Assembly (NCBI GenBank): GCA_034927685.1
Contig: JAYFPO010000023.1
Span: forward strand, 62,001 to 126,000
DNA from: RGIG3159 sp034927685
Lineage (GTDB): Bacteria; Bacillota; Clostridia; Oscillospirales; Oscillospiraceae
Direction of reading: 5' to 3'
DNA: 64,000 nucleotides
A model generated the notes under the pieces. It had not been told where the DNA came from and ran no database searches. It saw nothing but the letters and a program-made list of their open reading frames with translations. Both the position numbers and the translations under genes were made by a program. Shown one piece after another: positions 59,171-64,000 of the stretch. Every line of letters begins with the position of its first letter. Positions within the stretch are counted from its first letter, which is position 1.

Positions 59171-60109
59171 ATGAAAAAACGGATTCTCTCTCTTTTTCTG
59201 ACCGCCGCTTTGCTCTGCTGGGTGCTTTGCGGCTGCGGCGGCGGTACCGACGCGCAACAGGCCGCCCGAAAAACCGCAAACTATTACGACTCGCCAGCGC
59301 TTTCCCTCGCGGACTCTCTGCTTGCCGTCTGCTTCAGCCGGGAGGAAAACGGTTACACCGGCTGGCAGGAAAGCTATTACGCGGCCGTTTGCGAAGAATT
59401 GACTGTCTGCGGCGGCGTTCTCTCCGAAACCAAGGCCACGGACTACACGCAGGCCATTCTGGGTCTCACCGCCGCCGGCTACGACGCGCAAAACGTCGCG
59501 GGCTACGACCTGACCGCGTTCCTCAGCGATCTGGAGGCGGTCCAACGGCAGGGCCTCAACGCGGTTTTTCAAGCGCTGCTGGCGCTGGACTGCGGCAATT
59601 ATGAGATCCCGGAAAAGCAGGATGGCAAAACCGCGACTAGGGACGATTACCTGGCCGTCATTCTCGCCGCGCAGCTCCCCGATGGCGGCTTCACGCTGGG
59701 CGGCGAGAGCGGCGACCCGGACATGACCGCCATGGCGCTGCTGGCGCTGGCTCCCTACCGGGACCGGCCGGAGGTCCAGGCGGCTGTGGACGCCGCGCTC
59801 GCCTGCCTCTCCGCGCTGCAGGAGGACGACGGCGGCTACCAGAGCTGGGGCACCGTCAACTCCGAGAGCTGTGCGCAGGTCATTCTGGCGCTCTGCCAAC
59901 TCGGTATTTCCCAGGGCGACAGCCGCTTCGTCAAAAACGGGCATACCATACTGGATAAGCTCCTGACCTACCGGCAGCGGAATGGCAGCTTTGCTCACCA
60001 GGAGGGCGGCGACACGGACAGTCTCGCCACGCTGCAGGCCTTCGAGGCCCTGACGGCCCTCTGCAAGCAGGAGGCCGGCGGCCCCGGGCTTTTCGATTTT
60101 TCCGAATAG
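59171..60109 (+). CDS. Lipoprotein with prenyltransferase/squalene-cyclase-like repeats
   Basis: A 312-residue protein. The signal peptide ends in a lipobox (WVLCGC; lipidated Cys22 likely). The remainder is an alpha/alpha-barrel of the terpene-cyclase/prenyltransferase type, with repeats such as TQAILGLTAAGYDAQNVAGY, LPDGGFTLGGESGDPDMTAM, QEDDGGYQSWGTVNSESCAQ and GSFAHQEGGDTDSLATLQ. Enzymes are unlikely because it is exported. The same fold forms the alpha domain of transcobalamin and intrinsic factor. It is the first gene after the riboswitch-like leader and 12 bases before the DUF4430 lipoprotein gene. Binding of a corrinoid is inferred. Confidence 0.85.
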   Translation: MKKRILSLFLTAALLCWVLCGCGGGTDAQQAARKTANYYDSPALSLADSLLAVCFSREENGYTGWQESYYAAVCEELTVCGGVLSETKATDYTQAILGLTAAGYDAQNVAGYDLTAFLSDLEAVQRQGLNAVFQALLALDCGNYEIPEKQDGKTATRDDYLAVILAAQLPDGGFTLGGESGDPDMTAMALLALAPYRDRPEVQAAVDAALACLSALQEDDGGYQSWGTVNSESCAQVILALCQLGISQGDSRFVKNGHTILDKLLTYRQRNGSFAHQEGGDTDSLATLQAFEALTALCKQEAGGPGLFDFSE

Positions 60110-60121
60110 GAGGGATTTTCT

Positions 60122-60640
60122 ATGAAGCGTTCTGTTCGGATGCTCTGTCTTTTTCTGCCGCTCTGCCTGCTTCTGACCGCCTGCGGCGGCAAGACGCAGA
60201 CCGTAACCGTCCCCGATACCAACGGCGACGGCAGGCTCACCTGTACGCTGGAGATCCGCTGCGACACCATCCTCGACAATCTAAGCAAGCTGACCGCGGG
60301 GAAACAGGATCTGGTCCCCGCGGATGGTCTGCTGCTCGACACCGGCGAGATCGAATTTGAGAGCGGCGATTCCGTATTCGACGTGCTGAAGCGTGAGATC
60401 ACAAGCAGGAAGCTCCACTTTGAATATGAGGACGGCACCGCCTATGGCGCGGTGTATATTGAGGGCATCTGCAACCTCTATGAATTCGACTGCGGTCCGC
60501 AGTCCGGCTGGATGTACAGCGTTAACAGCGTTTTCCCAAGTCTGGGCTGCTCATCCTATACGCTGGCAGACGGCGACCAAATCCACTTTCTCTACACCTG
60601 TGATCTGGGCGACGACGTGGGAGGCGGGGTGCAGAAATGA
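60122..60640 (+). CDS. DUF4430 lipoprotein (transcobalamin beta-domain-like)
   Basis: A 172-residue lipoprotein (lipobox LLTAC, Cys21). Residues about 85-170 form a DUF4430 domain: VFDVLKREITSRKLHFEYE, AVYIEGICNLYEFDCGPQSG, then GWMYSVNSVFPSLGCSSYTL and DGDQIHFLYTCDLG. DUF4430 is, from memory, the family that includes the C-terminal beta domain of animal transcobalamin and intrinsic factor. With the preceding protein it could make a two-piece cobalamin-binding unit. AGGAGG lies 7 bases before the ATG. Its stop overlaps ecfT in ATGA. Confidence 0.87.
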   Translation: MKRSVRMLCLFLPLCLLLTACGGKTQTVTVPDTNGDGRLTCTLEIRCDTILDNLSKLTAGKQDLVPADGLLLDTGEIEFESGDSVFDVLKREITSRKLHFEYEDGTAYGAVYIEGICNLYEFDCGPQSGWMYSVNSVFPSLGCSSYTLADGDQIHFLYTCDLGDDVGGGVQK

Positions 60641-61530
60641 AGCACGACGCATTTTCCTCCTTTCACCCACTGGTGGGCTTTCTCTATTTTCTCCTGGTGC
60701 TGCTGCTCTCCATGTTCTTTTTCAATCCGGTCTGCCTTGTCGTCTCCCTGTTCTCCGCCGTGACCTACGCGATCTATCTGGGCGGTACAAAGACCGCACG
60801 GTTTCAGCTCCGCGTTCTGCTGCCGCTGATGCTCCTGACCGCCGTGCTGAACCCCGTTTTTAACCATGAAGGCGCCACCATTCTGACCTATCTGCCGAAC
60901 GGCAACCCGCTGACGCTGGAAGCCATCGCCTACGGCGCGGCCGCCTCTGTCATGCTGGCCGCTGTCGTCACCTGGTTTTTCTGCCTGAATCAGGTGATGA
61001 CCTCCGACAAGTTCATCTATCTCTTCGGACGCATCATCCCGGCGCTCTCCCTGCTGCTCTCCATGACGCTGCGCTTCGTGCCGAGGTTCAGCGCCCAGAT
61101 GAAGGCGGTCGCCGCCGCCCGGCGCGCCGCCTGCCCGGCGCAGGAAGGCCGGAACCTGCTGCAAAAGGCAAAGCAAGGCTTGGCTGTCTTTTCCATCACC
61201 GTCACCTGGGCGCTGGAAAACTCGATTGAAACCGCCGACAGCATGAAATGCCGCGGCTACGGCCTCTCCGGCCGCACCGCCTACTCAATCTACCGCCTGA
61301 CGCCCCGGGACCTGGTCGCCCTGGCCGTGCTGTTTGCCGCCGGCGCCTATGTCGTTCTGGGCAGTGCGCTGGGCGGCATCTCCTTCCAATATTATCCTGT
61401 GCTGTCCGGCCGTCTGACCGGCGCCTATTCCATCAGCATTTTTTTCTGCTACCTGCTGCTCTGCCTGCTTCCAATGCTGATTAATGTCTGCGAGGATCTG
61501 AAATGGAACTCTTTGACCTCCGCGATCTGA
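60637..61530 (+). CDS. ECF transporter transmembrane subunit EcfT (CbiQ family)
   Basis: EcfT couples ATP hydrolysis to movement of the S component. The 297-residue protein has six or so membrane spans (FLYFLLVLLLSMFFF, LLPLMLLTAVLNPVF and others). The two cytoplasmic coupling segments read VAAARRAACPAQ and ETADSMKCRGYGLSG. Overlap with the DUF4430 gene is 4 bases; with the ATPase gene, 28 bases. Substrate not readable from EcfT alone. Confidence 0.92.
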   Translation: MKHDAFSSFHPLVGFLYFLLVLLLSMFFFNPVCLVVSLFSAVTYAIYLGGTKTARFQLRVLLPLMLLTAVLNPVFNHEGATILTYLPNGNPLTLEAIAYGAAASVMLAAVVTWFFCLNQVMTSDKFIYLFGRIIPALSLLLSMTLRFVPRFSAQMKAVAAARRAACPAQEGRNLLQKAKQGLAVFSITVTWALENSIETADSMKCRGYGLSGRTAYSIYRLTPRDLVALAVLFAAGAYVVLGSALGGISFQYYPVLSGRLTGAYSISIFFCYLLLCLLPMLINVCEDLKWNSLTSAI

Positions 61531-62288
61531 CCTTTACCTACCCAGGCGAGGCCGCTCCCGCCCTGCGGGAGCTGTGCTTTTCCGTGTGGCCCGGCGAATT
61601 TGTCCTGCTGCTCGGCCCGTCCGGCTGCGGCAAATCCACCCTGCTTCGCCAACTGAAAACCGCGCTCGCGCCCCATGGTGACCGCGCCGGTCGGATTCTC
61701 TACCGGGGAACGCCGCTGGACGAGCTGGACCTGCGGACGCAGACCGCCAAAATCGGCTTTGTCCAGCAAAATCCCGACAACCAGATCGTCACGGACAAGG
61801 TCTGGCACGAGCTGGCCTTCGGGCTGGAAAGTCTGGGCTTTGACTCCGGCACAATCCGGGGCCGTGTGGCCGAGATGGCCAGCTTCTTCGGCATCGAGGG
61901 TTGGTTCCACCAGAGCGTTGCGGAGCTGTCCGGCGGTCAGAAGCAGCTTCTCAATCTGGCGGCCATCATGGTATTGCAGCCGGATGTGCTGATTCTGGAC
62001 GAGCCCACGAGTCAGCTTGACCCGATCGCCGCCGCCGACTTTCTGGCCACGCTGGGCCGCATCAACCGGGAGCTCGGCACCACGGTGCTGCTGACCGAAC
62101 ACCGGCTGGAGGACGTCTTTCCGCTGTCCAGCCGCGTCCTGCTGCTGGACGGCGGCCGCCTGCTCTTCGACGGCATGCCGGAGCCGGCCTTTCTCGCCCT
62201 GAAGAAGCAAAATCACCCCATGCTGCGGGCCATGCCCGCCCCATGCGGATCTGGTCCTCGCTGGAAAGCGACCTGCCCTGCCCCATGA
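61503..62288 (+). CDS. ECF transporter ATPase (first ATPase domain)
   Basis: A 261-residue ABC ATPase of the EcfA type. Walker A LLLGPSGCGKSTLLRQ, Q-loop VQQNPDNQIV (typical of EcfA), signature LSGGQKQLLNLA, Walker B VLILDEPTSQLDP and switch TEHRLED. The last 15 or so residues after LRAMPAP look out of frame (CGSGPRWKATC). The reading frame that continues as real protein there starts at 62243. So the gene may be a frameshifted first half of a longer A1-A2-S protein, or a true separate subunit. Confidence 0.88.
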   Translation: MELFDLRDLTFTYPGEAAPALRELCFSVWPGEFVLLLGPSGCGKSTLLRQLKTALAPHGDRAGRILYRGTPLDELDLRTQTAKIGFVQQNPDNQIVTDKVWHELAFGLESLGFDSGTIRGRVAEMASFFGIEGWFHQSVAELSGGQKQLLNLAAIMVLQPDVLILDEPTSQLDPIAAADFLATLGRINRELGTTVLLTEHRLEDVFPLSSRVLLLDGGRLLFDGMPEPAFLALKKQNHPMLRAMPAPCGSGPRWKATCPAP

Positions 62289-64000
62289 CCGTCGCGGACG
62301 GCCGGGCCTTTCTGACGCAATATGCAACCTTCCATACGCTGCTGCCGCTCCCCACGCATCCGCCGCGTCCGCGCGGCGACACGCCCGTCCTCTCCGTCAA
62401 GGATGCCTGGTTCCGCTATGAAAAGGGCGGCGAGGATGTGCTGCGCGGGCTGACACTGCGGCTCTTTCCCGGCGAACTCTTCTGCCTGCTGGGCGGCAAC
62501 GGCTCCGGCAAGACCACAACGCTCTCCCTGCTGACCGGGGAGCATAAACCCTACCGCGGTACCGTCACGATATCGGGGACCCGGCTGGCTGCGCTGCCGC
62601 AGAATCCCCAGTCTCTGTTTCTGAAGCCCACGCTGCTGGAAGACCTGCGGGAAATGCTGCCCGGACCGCAGACGGCTGAGCGCGGGGAAAAGCTCGCCGC
62701 CGTTTGCAGCCTCTGCCTGCTCGGCGGGCTGCTCCACCGGCACCCCTACGACCTCTCCGGCGGTGAACAGCAGCGGGCGGCGCTGGCCAAGGTGCTGCTG
62801 ACGGACCCGGATATTTTGCTGCTGGACGAGCCGACCAAGGGACTGGACGCGGACTTCAAGCAAAACTTCGCCGCGATTCTGCGGGACCTGACCGCGCGCG
62901 GCGTCGCCATATTGATGGTCAGCCACGATGTGGAATTCTGCGCCGAGCACGCGGACCGCTGCGCCCTGTTTTTTGACGGGACGATCGTGGCGGAGGACGC
63001 GCCGACGCCGTTCTTTTCCGGCAAGAGCTTTTATACCACCGCCGCCAACCGCATGGCCCGGCACCTGCTGCCCGAAGCCGTTACGGCGGAGGACGTCATC
63101 GTTTCCTGCGGCGGCACACTGCCGCCTCCCCCCGAAAAGCGGGAAGTTCCTGTCTCCGCGCCCCGGATCACGCGAAAAAAGCCCCGAACCCCGCTGCCCC
63201 TCTGGCGGCGGATTCTGGCCTGGATTTCCGGCGTTGTCTTTTTCGCCGCGCTGATCTATTCCTTTTTTACCGTGAATCTGACCGAGCTTTTTACCTCGGA
63301 AAACTACCGCGGTCCCGCTGGCAGCTTTGCTGTGGTCTACGGCGTGCTGATCGGCGCGCTGCTGGTCTTCGCCTGCTGCGTGACGAGAAAGCCGGAGGCC
63401 CAGCCAAACCGGCTGCTGCGCGGCAAGCTGACCCGGCGCACCGTGCTCTCGCTCTGCCTCTCCCTGCTGGCCATTCCTCTGACCATTCTGCTGGGCATCT
63501 ATGTGCTGCAGGACCGGAAGTACTATGTGATCTCCCTGCTGATTCTCGCGGAGACGCTCCTTCCCTTCTTTCTGGCCTTTGAGGGCCGGAAACCGCAGGC
63601 ACGCGAGCTGGTCATTCTCGCCGTCCTCTGCGCGCTGGGCGTGGCCGGACGGGCAGCCTTTGTCGCCCTGCCCAGCTTCAAGCCCGTCACCGCCATGGTC
63701 ATCGTCTCCGGCGTCGCCTTTGGCGGCGAGGCCGGATTCCTGGTGGGGGCCATGACCATGTTTACCTCCAACATGCTCTTTGGGCAAGGTCCGTGGACCC
63801 CCTGGCAGATGTTCGCCATGGGCGTCATCGGGCTGCTTGCGGGCGTTTTGTTCCGCAAGGGCCTGCTGCGGCGGGACCGGCTCTCGCTCAGCGTCTTTGG
63901 CGCCGTCGTCACGGTGCTGCTGTACGGCGGCATCATGAACCCGGCGTCGGTGCTCATGTATCAGTCGAATCCCACCTGGGGCATGATCTTCACCGCCTAC
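62243..64000 (+). CDS. ECF second ATPase fused to an S-component-like membrane domain (partial)
   Basis: An open frame of 586 codons without stop, running off the window. Residues about 45-270 form an ABC ATPase: LLGGNGSGKTTTLS near 82-95, LPQNPQSLF, signature LSGGEQQRAALA near 171, ILLLDEPTKGLDA and MVSHDVEF. From about 320 an integral membrane domain follows (ILAWISGVVFFAALIYSFF, then others). It contains VAGRAAFVALPSFKPVTAM and NMLFGQGPWTPWQMFAMG, like ECF S components of the CbrT group, which, from memory, take up vitamin B12. The ATG at 62243 has no ribosome site and overlaps the previous gene by 46 bases. Confidence 0.82.
   Translation, partial: MRIWSSLESDLPCPMTVADGRAFLTQYATFHTLLPLPTHPPRPRGDTPVLSVKDAWFRYEKGGEDVLRGLTLRLFPGELFCLLGGNGSGKTTTLSLLTGEHKPYRGTVTISGTRLAALPQNPQSLFLKPTLLEDLREMLPGPQTAERGEKLAAVCSLCLLGGLLHRHPYDLSGGEQQRAALAKVLLTDPDILLLDEPTKGLDADFKQNFAAILRDLTARGVAILMVSHDVEFCAEHADRCALFFDGTIVAEDAPTPFFSGKSFYTTAANRMARHLLPEAVTAEDVIVSCGGTLPPPPEKREVPVSAPRITRKKPRTPLPLWRRILAWISGVVFFAALIYSFFTVNLTELFTSENYRGPAGSFAVVYGVLIGALLVFACCVTRKPEAQPNRLLRGKLTRRTVLSLCLSLLAIPLTILLGIYVLQDRKYYVISLLILAETLLPFFLAFEGRKPQARELVILAVLCALGVAGRAAFVALPSFKPVTAMVIVSGVAFGGEAGFLVGAMTMFTSNMLFGQGPWTPWQMFAMGVIGLLAGVLFRKGLLRRDRLSLSVFGAVVTVLLYGGIMNPASVLMYQSNPTWGMIFTAY

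Overview
The window looks like a chromosomal segment of an anaerobic, endospore-forming, fairly GC-rich Firmicute, most like the Oscillospiraceae (Oscillibacter/Flavonifractor-type Clostridia). That placement rests on gene content, not on a database match. The sporulation genes are sigG, gpr, spoIVA, a sipL-like gene, spoIID and a SpoIID-like/peptidoglycan-binding set. There is one large pyruvate:ferredoxin oxidoreductase, and the Firmicute order yicC-remA-gmk-rpoZ-priA-def-fmt-rsmB-rlmN-prpC-prkC-rsgA is preserved. I saw no insertion sequence, prophage or CRISPR array. Non-ATG starts are common (TTG for truA, the ArsC-like gene, nifJ, gmk and yloV; GTG for yicC and cdaA), usually with a strong Shine-Dalgarno sequence.

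Layout. 1-2.3 kb: sigG (cut by the window edge), gpr, rpsT. 2.3-8 kb: a membrane-anchored leucine-rich-repeat protein facing cinA-thiI-comM and a small Cro-like regulator. 8-12 kb: nifJ and a short conserved gene. 12.5-19.8 kb: a translationally coupled small ORF-truA-ArsC-like operon, a secreted GH24 lysozyme with six SH3 repeats, a hydrolase, a degenerate LysA-like protein, coaX and yfcE. 19.9-21.1 kb: a three-gene operon ending in a Pro/Gln-repeat protein. 21-27.4 kb: divergent trpS/gltX, then spoIVA and sipL. 27.4-39.5 kb: the conserved translation/replication/Ser-Thr kinase operon. 39.5-44 kb: DnaJ-like, DUF5685, RseC-like, cdaR and cdaA (c-di-AMP synthesis). 44.4-53.5 kb, mostly plus strand: a 24-codon ORF, prfB, secG, recG, gpmI, an Asp23-family gene and yloV, interrupted by spoIID on the minus strand. 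53.6-58.8 kb: an HtrA protease, an HD protein, a phosphoribosyltransferase, the spore-type peptidoglycan genes and tRNA-Val.

The most unusual part is 58.9-64.0 kb. A strong promoter is followed by a compact, multi-hairpin leader RNA and an intrinsic terminator. Next come two lipoproteins: one with prenyltransferase-like alpha/alpha repeats and one with a DUF4430 domain. These are the two folds combined in animal transcobalamin/intrinsic factor. They are followed by an ECF transporter: EcfT, an ATPase, and a second ATPase fused to an integral-membrane domain resembling an S component, which runs off the window. The reading is a riboswitch-controlled, split transcobalamin-like capture system feeding an ECF importer, with cobalamin the best guess for substrate. 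The leader has only a partial resemblance to the cobalamin riboswitch, so it may be a diverged member or a different RNA class.
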